This document shows, piece after piece, positions 51,716 through 62,344 of a stretch of DNA of 64,000 bases (position 1 is the stretch's first letter; every line of letters starts with the position of its first letter). The notes below the pieces were generated by a model. That model saw only the letters and a program-made list of their open reading frames with translations, was not told the origin of the DNA and searched no databases. Source of the stretch: Stutzerimonas stutzeri (GTDB lineage: Bacteria > Pseudomonadota > Gammaproteobacteria > Pseudomonadales > Pseudomonadaceae); the NCBI RefSeq assembly GCF_002890915.1, contig NZ_POUT01000004.1, positions 1 to 64,000 on the forward strand, in the 5' to 3' direction. The position numbers and the translations under genes were made by a program.

Positions 51716-52213
51716 ATGAGCCGCTACCGTCCGCCCCGCCCCGCTGGCACGCCGCTGATCACCCCCGAAGGCGAAGCGCGGCTGCGCGCCGAACTGCACG
51801 AACTCTGGCACGTCAAGCGCCCGCAGGTGACGCAGTCGGTAAGCGAAGCTGCGGCGCAGGGCGATCGCTCGGAGAACGCCGAATACACCTACGGCAAGAA
51901 GATGCTGCGCGAGATCGACAGCCGGGTGCGCTTTCTCAGCAAGCGCCTGGAAAAACTCAAGGTGGTCAGCGAGCGCCCCAGCGATCCGAACAAGGTGTAT
52001 TTCGGCGCCTGGGTCACCCTGGAAGACGAAGACGGCGAACAGGCCCGCTACCGCATCGTCGGCCCCGACGAGCTGGACCTCAAGCAAGGCCTGATCAGCA
52101 TCGACTCGCCCCTGGCGCGCGCCCTGGTGGGCAAGGTGCTGGATGCGGAAGTCCAGGTGCACACGCCCACAGGCGCGAAAACCTGGTACGTGGTCGCCAT
52201 CGACTACCCGTGA
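51716..52213 (+). CDS. greB: Transcription elongation factor GreB
   Basis: A 165-residue Gre factor that enters the RNA polymerase secondary channel and stimulates cleavage of backtracked transcripts. The N-terminal coiled coil bears the acidic tip ([17 protein letters not shown], with the catalytic D and E residues), and the C-terminal domain is FKBP-like. The [16 protein letters not shown] stretch marks GreB rather than GreA. It starts 39 bp past ybbP. Confidence 0.95.
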   Translation: MSRYRPPRPAGTPLITPEGEARLRAELHELWHVKRPQVTQSVSEAAAQGDRSENAEYTYGKKMLREIDSRVRFLSKRLEKLKVVSERPSDPNKVYFGAWVTLEDEDGEQARYRIVGPDELDLKQGLISIDSPLARALVGKVLDAEVQVHTPTGAKTWYVVAIDYP

Positions 52214-53556
<1,343 letters not shown>

Positions 53557-53562
53557 ACGCCT

Positions 53563-53585
53563 GGCCGGGACTGGCGATCCCGGCC
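53563..53585 (+). other. G+C-rich hairpin between lipA and lipH
   Basis: GGCCGGGA and TCCCGGCC form a perfect 8-bp stem with a 7-nt loop, ending 19 bp before the lipH ATG. No T run follows. It may reduce lipH expression relative to lipA or protect the upstream mRNA. Confidence 0.5.
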
Positions 53586-53604
53586 GGCTCTCAGGACGTT
53601 GCCC

Positions 53605-54627
53605 ATGAACAGATTCACCGTTCTGCTGGTTCTCGCCAGCGCGCTGGGCCTGGCCTTCATGCTGGGCCGATCCGAAACCACCGTCGAAGCGGATACCACC
53701 TCGCCAGCGCCCCCGGCACCGGCCGAAGCCGCCAGGCTCTCGGCACCGGCCGGCACACGAGCGCAAGACAAACGGATGCCCACGGCAAGCGACAGCCTGC
53801 CAGCCTCGCTCAAGGGCACCCGGATCGACGGCCGGTTCCGCCTGGATGCCGACGGCAACCTGGCCATCGATGGCGAAATTCGTCGGGTCTTCGATTACTT
53901 TCTCAGCACTCTCGGTGAAGAGCCGCTCAAGCACAGCCTCGAGCGCCTGCGCCGTTACATCGCCGCGCAGTTGCCCGAGCCCGCCGAAGGACAAGCCCTG
54001 GCCCTGTTGAAGCAGTACCTGGACTACAAGCGGCAGTTGCTCGAGCTGGAGGCGCACGTCCCCCGCAGCACCGACCTGCCGGCGATGCGCCAGCGCCTGA
54101 CGGCGGTCCAGGCATTGCGTGCGCGGGTTTTCGAGCCGCCGGTGCATCAGGCTTTCTTCGGCCTGGACGAGGCCTACGACCGCTTCAGTCTGGAGCGCCT
54201 GGCGATCCGCCTCGATCCCGCCCTGGACAGTGCCGCCAAGGGCCGCGCCATCGATCGGCTGCGCGCCGGCCTGCCCGAAGGGTTGCAGGACCTGCTGCTG
54301 CCCCAGCTGCAGAGCGAACTGCGCGAACGCAGCGCCGCCCTGCAGGCTCGTGGCGGCAGCGCGGAGCAGCTCAGGCAGTTGCGCCAGCAACGGGTGGGCA
54401 GCGCCGCGGCCGAGCGCCTGGAAGCCCTGGACCGCCAGCGCCACGCCTGGCAGCAGCGGGTCGCCGCCTACCGGCGAGAGCGCCAGCGCATAGAAGCCAG
54501 CCGCGGGCTGGACGATAGCGACCGACAAGCGGCCATCGCGCAACTGGAGGCCGAGCATTTCGATGAAAGCGAGCGCCTGCGCCTGCTGGCCGCCGGACAA
54601 CTGGCGCAAAGCCGGCCCGGGCAATGA
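53605..54627 (+). CDS. lipH: Lipase-specific foldase LipH (Lif chaperone)
   Basis: A 340-residue steric chaperone anchored in the inner membrane by its N-terminal helix (residues 4-20) with the rest in the periplasm. A flexible Pro/Ala-rich linker (30-60) leads to the mini-domain with the Lif motif RRVFDYFLS, needed for lipase activation. Long helices rich in Gln, Arg and Leu then wrap the lipase. The ATG at 53605 has AGGA nearby; a TTG at 53599 is possible. It acts on LipA. Confidence 0.93.
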   Translation: MNRFTVLLVLASALGLAFMLGRSETTVEADTTSPAPPAPAEAARLSAPAGTRAQDKRMPTASDSLPASLKGTRIDGRFRLDADGNLAIDGEIRRVFDYFLSTLGEEPLKHSLERLRRYIAAQLPEPAEGQALALLKQYLDYKRQLLELEAHVPRSTDLPAMRQRLTAVQALRARVFEPPVHQAFFGLDEAYDRFSLERLAIRLDPALDSAAKGRAIDRLRAGLPEGLQDLLLPQLQSELRERSAALQARGGSAEQLRQLRQQRVGSAAAERLEALDRQRHAWQQRVAAYRRERQRIEASRGLDDSDRQAAIAQLEAEHFDESERLRLLAAGQLAQSRPGQ

Positions 54628-54637
54628 TCGCAGCGGA

Positions 54638-56050
54638 TCAGTTGGCGGCGGTCTTGCGGTCGGCCTCCAGCAGGTAGCGCTCGCGCTGGTAGGCCAGGTA
54701 GTACTTGTTGACGCTGTTGACATAGGCCACCACGCCCATGCCGACCGTCTCCATGGCGATGCGCTCGACCTGGAAGAACCACTGATCGGGGTTGAGGCCG
54801 CGTCGCCGCGCTTCGGCGCGCATGCTCTGCACCCGCTGCGGCCCGAGGTTGTAGGCGGCCAGCACGAAGGCCATGCGTTCGCGCTCGTTCAGCCGCGGAC
54901 TGGAGAAGAAGCTGCGCCGAATGCTCGCCAGGTATTTCGCGCTGGCCTGCACGTTATTGTCCAAACGCTGGATATCGCTCACGCCCATCGCCCGGGCCGT
55001 CGCCGGCGTGACCTGCATCAGCCCCGTGGCCCCGCCGGCACCGCGCGCGGCGGGATTGAGCGTGGACTCCTTGAATGCCAGGGCGGCCAGGTTCAGCCAG
55101 TCCAGCTCGATCTGTTCGGCATAGCGCTGCAGGGTCGGGCGCACCTTCTCCAGGCGCTGCCGGCCGATGCGATCGAGCGGCTGCTGCACCTTGTACAGCC
55201 GCCGGTAGACCCGCACGAAAGCCGCGTCCTGGTTGTCCGGCAGCGCATGCCCCTTGAGGAAGCGATCGGCGCTGGCGCGCAGCATGCTCGCCTCCTTGCG
55301 CACGAACCAGTGCATGCTGGCCTTGTCGCCAAGGCTCAGCTGTGGCTCGATGCGCAGCCTGGGCATGACCTTGCTCCAACGCTCGGCGATGGTCCGCTCC
55401 ACCACGGTAGCCGGGTAGATGCCGGCGTGGACCATCTCCAGCACATCCTCCACCGCCAGGGTCGGATCGACCCACTCGGCGACGATCGGCGCCAGCTTGC
55501 GTTCCATCAGTTGCTTGTTGAGCCGTGCCAGCAGCGGTCCGGCGGCGCTGCCCGGCGGCAAGGCGAGGCTGCGCCCGGACAGCTGTTCCAGGCGCTGGTA
55601 GCGCGGACCACCCTGGCGGCCGACCAGCACCAGCGACACATCGCTGACCACCGGCCGGCTGCGGCTGATGCCTTTCATCCCGGCCAGCGGCAGCAGTTCG
55701 CCGGGCGCCACCAGGTCGCCCTCGCCGCGCTGCAAGGCGCCGAGCAGCTGGTCCTTGGCCTTGGGAATGATCTTCAGGGTGATGGTGCGCCCGGACGCGG
55801 CGTCGCGGTTCAGGTACTGTTCGAAGGCGCGCAGGCGTGCGTACTCGACGCCGATGGCCTCGCCCTTCACTTCACCCGCGCTGTTGCGGCTCTGGTTGAC
55901 CAGCACCCGCAGCACGCCGCTGCGGCGGATCTCGGCCAGGTCACGTACCGCGGCCGTCGACTGCCAGGCCTCCGGCCCCGCCACCCGCGCGCTCGCGGTC
56001 ACTGGCAACAGCGCCAGCAGGCAGAACAGAAGGGGTAGCAATCGTGACAT
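54638..56050 (-). CDS. mltF: Membrane-bound lytic murein transglycosylase, MltF type
   Basis: A 470-residue periplasmic enzyme with signal peptide (1-21), a periplasmic solute-binding (SBP_bac_3-like) domain at about 40-285, and an SLT catalytic domain at about 300-450. The catalytic Glu is in AFKESTLNP, followed by ATGLMQVTPATA and AAYNLGPQRV. This is the MltF two-domain architecture; P. aeruginosa has a second copy (MltF2) at the matching place beside the lipase genes, as I recall. The ATG at 56050 is chosen over a 25-codon extension. Confidence 0.9.
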   Translation of the reverse strand: MSRLLPLLFCLLALLPVTASARVAGPEAWQSTAAVRDLAEIRRSGVLRVLVNQSRNSAGEVKGEAIGVEYARLRAFEQYLNRDAASGRTITLKIIPKAKDQLLGALQRGEGDLVAPGELLPLAGMKGISRSRPVVSDVSLVLVGRQGGPRYQRLEQLSGRSLALPPGSAAGPLLARLNKQLMERKLAPIVAEWVDPTLAVEDVLEMVHAGIYPATVVERTIAERWSKVMPRLRIEPQLSLGDKASMHWFVRKEASMLRASADRFLKGHALPDNQDAAFVRVYRRLYKVQQPLDRIGRQRLEKVRPTLQRYAEQIELDWLNLAALAFKESTLNPAARGAGGATGLMQVTPATARAMGVSDIQRLDNNVQASAKYLASIRRSFFSSPRLNERERMAFVLAAYNLGPQRVQSMRAEARRRGLNPDQWFFQVERIAMETVGMGVVAYVNSVNKYYLAYQRERYLLEADRKTAAN

Positions 56051-56222
56051 GGAAGACGCACCGGACCGTAGACGAAGAGAATCCAATGCGGTGCTCCCTG
56101 CCGCAAAGGTGGCAAAGACTCTCACAGCACGGCGCTTCTGCCAATTTCACTTTCGATGGGTGGTTTAGCTATATATTCCATCCCGCTGTTTTCATTGAAC
56201 ATTCAGCATGCAGGAGATCTTC

Positions 56223-57029
56223 ATGCAGCTCGTCGACATCGGCGTCAACCTGACTCACCCGACATTCGCCGCCGACCCGCGCGCGGTGGTCGAGCGCGCC
56301 CGGGCGGCCGGCGTGGCGCAGCTGCTGCTGACCGGCACCAGCCTCGGCGAGAGCGAGGCCGCTTTACAGCTGTGCCGGGAACTGGACGAAACCGGCCAGA
56401 GGCTCTTCTGCACCGCCGGCGTCCACCCGCATGATGCCAGCCAGTGGAGCACCGACAGCGCCAGCCAGCTGCGCGGGCTGCTGGGCGAGCCGCAGGTGCG
56501 CGCGGTCGGCGAATGCGGCCTGGACTTCAACCGCGACTTCTCCCCTCGCCCCCAGCAGGAGCGGGTGCTGGAAGAGCACCTGCAGCTGGCGGTGGAACGG
56601 CACCTGCCGGTGTTTCTCCACGAACGCGATGCCAGCGAGCGGCTGGCGGCGATCCTGCGTCCCTTCCGCGACCGGCTCGAGGCCGCCGTGGTGCACTGTT
56701 TCACCGGCGACAAGCGGGCGCTCTACGCCTACCTCGATCTGGACCTGCACATCGGCATCACCGGCTGGATCTGCGACGAACGCCGCGGCACCCATCTGTA
56801 CCCGCTGGTACGTGAAATCCCCGAGGGCCGCCTGATGCTGGAAAGCGACGCGCCCTACCTGCTGCCGCGCACCCTGCGACCGAAGCCCAAGAGCGGCCAC
56901 AACGAACCGGCCTACCTGCCGGAGGTCCTGCGCGAAGTGGCGCGCCATCGCGGCGAGAGCGAAGCGTGCCTGGCCGCCCACACCACGCGCTGCGCACGCG
57001 CCTTCTTCGGGCTGCCCATGCTCGATTGA
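56223..57029 (+). CDS. tatD: TatD family metal-dependent DNase
   Basis: A 268-residue TIM-barrel hydrolase. Metal ligands run in family order: [39 protein letters not shown] and [10 protein letters not shown]. The ATG at 56223 has AGGAG upstream; a start five codons earlier lacks one. TatD enzymes show 3'-5' exonuclease activity and take part in DNA repair after oxidative damage; they do not belong to the Tat export machinery. It is divergent from the transglycosylase gene. Confidence 0.93.
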   Translation: MQLVDIGVNLTHPTFAADPRAVVERARAAGVAQLLLTGTSLGESEAALQLCRELDETGQRLFCTAGVHPHDASQWSTDSASQLRGLLGEPQVRAVGECGLDFNRDFSPRPQQERVLEEHLQLAVERHLPVFLHERDASERLAAILRPFRDRLEAAVVHCFTGDKRALYAYLDLDLHIGITGWICDERRGTHLYPLVREIPEGRLMLESDAPYLLPRTLRPKPKSGHNEPAYLPEVLREVARHRGESEACLAAHTTRCARAFFGLPMLD

Positions 57030-57130
57030 TTCACAAAATCCATTCAAGCTCCGCGCGCAGCGGCCGTTAAGCCTTGAGTCCACCGGAGCGTCCGCGGCGC
57101 TCCGGCAATCACCACAGAAGAAGAGCAGTC

Positions 57131-58600
57131 ATGGCAGTCTGGATTCGCGATCTCTCGCTGAAGTACAAGTTCTGGGCCCTCAACATGGTGACCTTCGTCA
57201 TTACGCTGTTACTGGTGCTCTACGCCATCCAGCTGGAACAGGGTGCCCGCAGCGACGACGCACGAGTCGCCGCCCAGGCCCGCGCCACCCTGCTGGCCGC
57301 CTGGCCGGAGGCGGCAGCGTTGCCGCAGAGCCAGGATCTGCTCGTCTTCCAGGCCGGCCAGCGGGCCGTGGTCGATGGCCGGCCCGTCGCCGACAGCGGC
57401 TGGACGCCGCTGCCCCATGACCGCCTGTTCGCCCGCCAGCCGCTGATCGGCGTGCAGACGGTCTCCCGCCCCGGCGGCCAGACGCTCGCCGTGCTGGCCC
57501 ACGCACCCGGTACCCGGGAGGTCCTCGGCCAGCACTTCTTCAGCTATGCCGGTGCGGTCGCCGTGCTCATGCTCGGCCTGCTCGCCGCCTCGCAATTGCT
57601 GATCCGCTTCCTGCTCAGCCATCTCAACACACTCAAGGACGTCATGCTGCACGTCGAGCGCAGCGGCGACCTGCAGGCGCGCGTGCCGCTGGACAGCCGC
57701 GACGAGGTCGGCCAGATGGCCGGTGCCTTCAACGCCATGCAGAGCGGTTACCAGCGTATCGTCGGCACCGTCGCCCAGGCTGCCGCGCGCCTCGACGAAG
57801 GCGCCAGCCGCCTGGCCGCGAGCATGAATGACGTACGCCAGGGCATGCTTGGCCAACAGGGCGAAACCGACCAGGCCGCCACCGCCATCAACGAAATGAG
57901 TGCCACCGTCTACCACATCGCCGAGCATGCCGGCGATACCCGCGACCAGTCGCAGAACGCCGATCGACTGGCCGGGGAAGGCCATCGCGTGGTGGGGCGC
58001 GTGGAGAAATCCATCTCCAGCCTGTCGCAAGGCGTACAGCAGACCGGCGAGATGATCGAGCAACTGGCCGCCGACAGCCAGAAGATCAACGGCGTGGTCA
58101 ACGTCATCCACAGCATCGCCGAACAGACCAACCTGCTCGCGCTCAATGCCGCCATCGAGGCGGCACGTGCCGGCGAGATGGGCCGCGGCTTCGCCGTGGT
58201 CGCCGACGAGGTGCGCAACCTGGCCAGGCGGGTGCAGGACTCGACCGACGAGATCACCCAGATGATCACCAACCTGCAGGCCATGACTCGCGATGCCGTG
58301 GAGTTCATGCAGGAAAGCTCGCTCAAGGCCGACGACTGCGTGCGCGAAGCGGGTGAAGCCGCGCTGGCGCTGGAAGCCATCACCGGCGCGGTGGCGCAGA
58401 TGCGCGAGAGCAATACCCAGATTGCCGTCGCCGCCGAGCAGCAGAGCCAGGTCGCCGAGGAACTCAGCCGCTCGGTCACCGGCATCCGCGACGTCACCGA
58501 GCGGACCGTGGAGCAGACCGTCAACTCGGCCACTACCAGCGCAGAGCTGACGGCGCTGTCGGCGGAACTGAGCCGGGCCATCCGCCAGTTGAAGCTGTAA
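57131..58600 (+). CDS. Methyl-accepting chemotaxis protein
   Basis: A 489-residue chemoreceptor. Transmembrane helix 1 (about 15-35) and helix 2 (about 143-165) frame a short periplasmic sensor of about 105 residues. A HAMP domain ([18 protein letters not shown]) leads to the signalling coiled coil with the conserved hairpin tip [19 protein letters not shown] and [12 protein letters not shown]. The sensor class and ligand are not recognisable. No C-terminal CheR/CheB pentapeptide is present; the protein ends IRQLKL. Confidence 0.93.
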   Translation: MAVWIRDLSLKYKFWALNMVTFVITLLLVLYAIQLEQGARSDDARVAAQARATLLAAWPEAAALPQSQDLLVFQAGQRAVVDGRPVADSGWTPLPHDRLFARQPLIGVQTVSRPGGQTLAVLAHAPGTREVLGQHFFSYAGAVAVLMLGLLAASQLLIRFLLSHLNTLKDVMLHVERSGDLQARVPLDSRDEVGQMAGAFNAMQSGYQRIVGTVAQAAARLDEGASRLAASMNDVRQGMLGQQGETDQAATAINEMSATVYHIAEHAGDTRDQSQNADRLAGEGHRVVGRVEKSISSLSQGVQQTGEMIEQLAADSQKINGVVNVIHSIAEQTNLLALNAAIEAARAGEMGRGFAVVADEVRNLARRVQDSTDEITQMITNLQAMTRDAVEFMQESSLKADDCVREAGEAALALEAITGAVAQMRESNTQIAVAAEQQSQVAEELSRSVTGIRDVTERTVEQTVNSATTSAELTALSAELSRAIRQLKL

Positions 58601-58616
58601 CCGCAATACGTAGCGC

Positions 58617-58716
58617 GTAGGTTGTGTCGGGGCGCGCAGCCTGAGGAGCATAGCGACGAAGCCCAACATACCCGCCCTATCCCTGTTGGGCTTCGCTACG
58701 CTCAGCGCCAACCTAC
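58617..58716. repeat. Palindromic interspersed repeat
   Basis: A 100-bp imperfect palindrome starting GTAGGTTG and ending CAACCTAC. Its inner arms GAAGCCCAACA (58658-58668) and TGTTGGGCTTC (58684-58694) are exact complements. The right arm matches the repeat at 166-195. It lies just past the chemoreceptor gene and may act as a transcript-end structure. Confidence 0.75.
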
Positions 58717-58967
58717 CGCGTGTGTGCCAACCGCCCGAATCCGGCCTTTTCGTAACAATCCCCTGCTACATAGCAGGACCAGCGTCCCCGCCCTCCGTGC
58801 AAGAAAAGCACGCACCTCTTTCGAGCAACGCACCACTACGGTGCAATCAGAATCCCTCGGCAAGCCGGCAACGCCCGGAAATGCGGCATTCATGTCTTGG
58901 CACCGCTCTTGCTATGACCAGGGTGCAGGAAGCTGCAACTCATGGAATGAGAACAATCTGAAATAGC

Positions 58968-59060
58968 CGACTAGGGTTCCGACTCGCTCGACGAGTGGCT
59001 GGTCCGAGAGTTGGCGACCTCCGGTGAGGTTACACGGCGGGACAAAAGCCCGGGAGAAGA
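58968..59060 (+). ncRNA. Guanidine-I riboswitch (ykkC class)
   Basis: The leader contains the class's conserved blocks in order: CTAGGGTTCCG near 58971; a stem ACTCG/CGAGT (58982-58996); GGTCCGAGAG (59001-59010); a stem CCTC-CGGT-GAGG (59018-59029); and ACACGGCGGGACAAAAGCCCGGGAGA (59032-59057, GGG/CCC stem). It senses guanidinium and turns on detoxification or degradation genes. The downstream operon is a guanidine assimilation operon, which fits. No T-run terminator follows, so control may be translational, for example through pairing of CTCC near 59077 with the GGAG at 59100-59105. Confidence 0.95.
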
Positions 59061-59065
59061 GCGTC

Positions 59066-59241
59066 ATGCCGCGCAGCTCCTGCCGCTATTCCCACACACT
59101 GGAGGGTTTGCCATGTGCCCGTACGAATCGGCTCTGCCGGTCATCTCCCTGCCGCATACCGGCACCTTAGCCGCCCCTCGATCTCCCAGCTGTTCGCTCG
59201 GGCCAGCCACGCCCGCCCGGGGTGCATGCCTATGCGCCTGA
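59066..59241 (+). other. Short overlapping leader ORFs between riboswitch and permease
   Basis: Two short frames fill the space where a substrate-binding protein gene is usually found. One runs from ATG 59066 to TAG 59170 (34 residues, MPRSSCRYSHTLEG start); its only possible Shine-Dalgarno is the riboswitch GGGAG. The other runs from ATG 59113 to TGA 59241 (42 residues, MCPYESALPV start), has GGAGGG at ideal distance, and its stop overlaps the permease ATG at 59232. A GTG at 59115 is in frame with the permease. They could be a leader peptide, coupling device or gene remnant. Confidence 0.4.
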
Positions 59242-60047
59242 TCAATCGCTCGCCCAGCCGCAGCGGCTGGCTGGCATTGGCCATCCTGCCCTTCGCCCTG
59301 CTGCTGGCGCTCTACCTGACCCACTCGGCGCAGCGCCTGGAACTCAACCCCAACGACAAGCTGCTGCCCAGCTTCGCCCAGATGAGCGCGGCCGTGGAAC
59401 GCCTCGCCTTCACCCCCGACAAACGTTCCGGCGACTACCTGTTCTGGCAGGACACCGCCTCCAGCCTGAAACGCCTCGGCACAGGCCTGGCCATCGCCGC
59501 CGTCGCCGGCCTCTGCCTGGGGGTCGCCGCCGGCACCCTGCCGCTGTTCGGCGCGCCGCTGTCGCCCTTGCTCACCGTGCTCTCGATGGTGCCGCCGCTG
59601 GCGATCCTGCCGATCCTGTTCATCGTCTTCGGCCTCGGCGAGCTGTCCAAGGTGATGCTGATCGTCATCGGCATCACCCCGATCCTCGCCCGCGACCTCG
59701 AGCAGCGTGCTCGCGAGATCCCCCGCGAACTGCTGATCAAGGCGCAGACCCTCGGCGCCAACACCTGGACGCTGATCCTGCGCCTGGTCCTGCCGCAGTT
59801 GATGCCACGCCTGCTGATCAGCCTGCGCCTGGTGCTGGGCTCGGCCTGGCTGTTCCTCATCGCCGCCGAGGCCATCGCCTCCACCGACGGCCTGGGTTAC
59901 CGCATCTTCCTCGTGCGCCGCTACATGGCGATGGACGTGATCCTGCCCTACGTCGCCTGGATCACGCTGCTGGCCTGGGCCATGGACTACCTGCTGCGGC
60001 GCCTCACGCGCCTGCTGTTCCCCTGGTACGAAGGAGCCAAGGCATGA
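59232..60047 (+). CDS. ABC transporter permease of the guanidine operon
   Basis: A 271-residue inner-membrane permease of the nitrate/sulfonate/taurine (SsuC/TauC) type. It has an N-terminal helix (GWLALAILPFALLLALYL), a periplasmic stretch and five further helices. The EAA-type loop that contacts the ATPase is REIPRELLIKAQTLGANTWTLILRLVLPQ in pieces (LIKAQTLGAN, LVLPQLMP). The start is uncertain: ATG 59232, ATG 59226, or GTG 59115 with the strong GGAGGG, which would add 39 residues. It overlaps the ATPase gene by 4 bp. Presumably part of a guanidine-related uptake system. Confidence 0.85.
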   Translation: MRLINRSPSRSGWLALAILPFALLLALYLTHSAQRLELNPNDKLLPSFAQMSAAVERLAFTPDKRSGDYLFWQDTASSLKRLGTGLAIAAVAGLCLGVAAGTLPLFGAPLSPLLTVLSMVPPLAILPILFIVFGLGELSKVMLIVIGITPILARDLEQRAREIPRELLIKAQTLGANTWTLILRLVLPQLMPRLLISLRLVLGSAWLFLIAAEAIASTDGLGYRIFLVRRYMAMDVILPYVAWITLLAWAMDYLLRRLTRLLFPWYEGAKA

Positions 60048-60865
60048 GCGACAAGAAGAGCGAAACCGGCGCGTTCATCCAGGTGAAGAACGTCTGGCAG
60101 CAGTACGGCGAGCAAGTGGTGCTGGAGCGCCTGAACCTGAGCATCGCCGAAGGCGAATTCTGCACCCTGGTCGGCGCCTCCGGCTGCGGCAAATCCACCT
60201 TCCTGCGCCTGCTGCTCGGCCAGGAAGCGCCCAGCCGTGGTGAAATCCTGCTCGACGGCCAGCCGCTGGCCGACGAACCGGACGCCAGCCGTGGCGTGGT
60301 GTTCCAGCGCTACTCGGTATTTCCGCACCTGACCGTACTGGACAATGTCGCTCTCGGCCTGGAACTGCCGCGCGCCCCGCTGCTGGGCCGGCTGTTCGGC
60401 CGCGACAAGCGCGACGCCCGCGAACAGGCGGCGCAGATGCTGCACAGGGTCGGCCTCGGCCATGCACTGGACAAGTATCCGGCGCAGTTGTCCGGCGGCA
60501 TGCAACAACGCCTGGCCATCGCCCAGGCGCTGGTGATGAAGCCCCGCGTGCTGCTGCTCGACGAACCCTTCGGCGCGCTCGACCCGGGCATCCGCAAGGA
60601 CATGCACGCGCTGTTGCTGGAACTCTGGCGGGAAACCCGGCTGACGGTGTTCATGGTCACCCACGACCTCTCGGAAGGCTTCACCCTCGGCAGCCGCATC
60701 CTGGTCTTCGACAAGCCGCGCATCGATCCCCACGCACCGGGCGCCTATGGCGCGCGGGTGACCTACGACATTCCGCTGCATGCCGACCGCCACGCGGCCG
60801 CCGCGGCCGACAGCCTGCCGGCCGGCCTCGCCGGCCCTTTTCGAACTGCCTACCAAGGAGCCTGA
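60044..60865 (+). CDS. ABC transporter ATPase of the guanidine operon
   Basis: A 273-residue ATPase of the SsuB/TauB type. Walker A GASGCGKST, Q-loop VVFQRYSVFPHLTV, signature LSGGMQQR, Walker B VLLLDEPFGAL and VTHD are complete. The start ATG overlaps the permease stop in ATGA and has AAGGAG upstream. A C-terminal extension (RIDPHAPGAYGARVTYDIP to the end, about 45 residues) follows the core. A longer open frame in this phase reaching back to 59222 is a shadow. It ends 1 bp before the next gene. Confidence 0.93.
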   Translation: MSDKKSETGAFIQVKNVWQQYGEQVVLERLNLSIAEGEFCTLVGASGCGKSTFLRLLLGQEAPSRGEILLDGQPLADEPDASRGVVFQRYSVFPHLTVLDNVALGLELPRAPLLGRLFGRDKRDAREQAAQMLHRVGLGHALDKYPAQLSGGMQQRLAIAQALVMKPRVLLLDEPFGALDPGIRKDMHALLLELWRETRLTVFMVTHDLSEGFTLGSRILVFDKPRIDPHAPGAYGARVTYDIPLHADRHAAAAADSLPAGLAGPFRTAYQGA

Positions 60866-60866
60866 C

Positions 60867-61595
60867 ATGAGCGCTTCCCTCAGCCTGCGCCCGACCCTCT
60901 ACGAGGAAACCGTCCCCGGCGGCGGCCATACCTCCTTCGTGCTCAAGCGCGGCCAGCTGCTGCGCATCGCCGACATCCACGGCGGCGCCAACGTCAGCCT
61001 GTTGCTGTTCAACGCCATGGAGAAGAGCGAACGGCTGAACCTGCCGGACACCCTCAAGTGCCAGCACACCGCCAAGCTCACCGCCGGCCACTGCCTGTAC
61101 TCGGACATGGGCCGCGTGCTCGCCGCGATCACCGCCGACACCTGCGGCTGGCACGACAGCTTCGGCGGCGTGCTGAATGCCGAGGAGGTACGGGAAAAGT
61201 ACGGCGAAGGCCGCTACCAGGAACTGCGCAACGGTTTCTTCCGCAACGGCAGCGACAACCTGCTGGTGGAAATGGGCAAGTGGAACCTCGACCTGCAGGA
61301 CCTGCTGATGACCCTCAACCTGTTCAGCAAGGTCGGCGTGGATGCCGATGGCAGCTTCATCTTCCAGCCCGGCAACAGCAAGGCCGGCGACTACATCGAG
61401 CTGTACGCACCGATGGACACCCTGGTGGTGCTCACCGCCCTGCAGCACCCGCTGGACCCCAACCCCGAATACGCCCCCAAGCCGGTACGGCTCAGCTGGC
61501 ACAAGGTCGAGAGCGACGGCATCAGCGTGCTCTGCCGCACCTCGCGCCCGGAGAACGGCCGCGGCTTCCATAACACCGAACGGCTTTATCTGTAA
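60867..61595 (+). CDS. Urea amidolyase-associated protein UAAP1 / carboxyguanidine deiminase subunit (DUF1989)
   Basis: A 242-residue DUF1989 protein. Proteins once annotated urea-carboxylase-associated are now known to form a heteromeric carboxyguanidine deiminase (CgdAB), which converts carboxyguanidine to allophanate and ammonia. Conserved features are the [19 protein letters not shown] start, [12 protein letters not shown] and [11 protein letters not shown] (91-101), with Cys and His residues likely to bind metal. AAGGAG precedes the ATG. I cannot say which letter (A or B) applies. Confidence 0.9.
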   Translation: MSASLSLRPTLYEETVPGGGHTSFVLKRGQLLRIADIHGGANVSLLLFNAMEKSERLNLPDTLKCQHTAKLTAGHCLYSDMGRVLAAITADTCGWHDSFGGVLNAEEVREKYGEGRYQELRNGFFRNGSDNLLVEMGKWNLDLQDLLMTLNLFSKVGVDADGSFIFQPGNSKAGDYIELYAPMDTLVVLTALQHPLDPNPEYAPKPVRLSWHKVESDGISVLCRTSRPENGRGFHNTERLYL

Positions 61596-61605
61596 GGACG
61601 GCGCC

Positions 61606-62241
61606 ATGAACCTGATCGAAAGTGAACTGCACCCCGACACCGCCGTCTTCCGCCACCTGATCCCGGCCGGCGAGCCCTACTTGTTCGAAGTCAAGGCCGG
61701 CCAGACCCTGCGCCTGCTGGACGTCGAGGGCAACCAGGCCATCGACACGCTGTTCTTCGCCGCGAACAACCCGCGCGAGCGCTTCGACCCGCAGCGCACC
61801 CTGCGCCGGCAGAACAAGGTCTACCTCACCACCGGCACGGTGCTCTATTCCAACCTCGGCAAGCCGCTGTTGACCATCGTCGCCGACACCTGCGGCCGCC
61901 ACGACACCCTCGGCGGCGCCTGCGCCCAGGAGAGCAACAGCGTGCGCTACGCGCTGGACAAGCGCTACATGCACAGCTGCCGCGACAACTTCCTGCGCGC
62001 CAGCCTGCACGACGGCCGCCTGGGCAAGCGCGACATCGGCGCCAACATCAACTTCTTCATGAACGTACCGGTCACGCCCGAGGGCGGGCTGACCTTCGAG
62101 GACGGCCTCTCCGCGCCGGGCAAGTACGTCGAGCTGCGCGCGGAGACGGACGTGATCGTGCTGATCTCCAACTGCCCGCAGCTGAACAACCCGTGCAACG
62201 GCTGGAACCCGACCCCGGCCGAGGTGCTGGTGTGGGAATGA
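61606..62241 (+). CDS. Urea amidolyase-associated protein UAAP2 / carboxyguanidine deiminase subunit (DUF1989)
   Basis: A 211-residue partner of the preceding gene and its paralogue: the two share the [11 protein letters not shown] / [11 protein letters not shown] motif and [14 protein letters not shown] (93-106 here). The HDTLGG loop, [11 protein letters not shown] and the C-terminal [10 protein letters not shown] are typical of the family. AAGGA precedes the ATG. Together the pair should release ammonia from carboxyguanidine between the carboxylase and allophanate hydrolase steps. Confidence 0.9.
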   Translation: MNLIESELHPDTAVFRHLIPAGEPYLFEVKAGQTLRLLDVEGNQAIDTLFFAANNPRERFDPQRTLRRQNKVYLTTGTVLYSNLGKPLLTIVADTCGRHDTLGGACAQESNSVRYALDKRYMHSCRDNFLRASLHDGRLGKRDIGANINFFMNVPVTPEGGLTFEDGLSAPGKYVELRAETDVIVLISNCPQLNNPCNGWNPTPAEVLVWE

Positions 62242-62274
62242 AAGAGCAGCTTCCAGCTTCCAGCTAAGAGCCAA

Positions 62275-62321
62275 CCACGGACGACCGTGGCTTCGAACGA
62301 ATAAAGGCGGGACGGCCCGCC
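62275..62321 (+). other. Two small hairpins before the carboxylase gene
   Basis: CCACGG-ACGA-CCGTGG (62275-62290) and GGCGGG-ACGG-CCCGCC (62306-62321) lie in the 103-bp gap between UAAP2 and the carboxylase, the only sizeable gap in the operon. There is no T run. They may adjust carboxylase expression. Confidence 0.45.
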
Positions 62322-62344
62322 CAGCCCTTTGAGGGTCGTAGAAC

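Noticed and set aside
59222..60865. 547-codon frame suggesting a fusion protein ending in the ABC ATPase
   Set aside because: The first half is an out-of-phase reading of the permease gene; the real ATPase starts at the ATG at 60044 with AAGGAG and an ATGA overlap.
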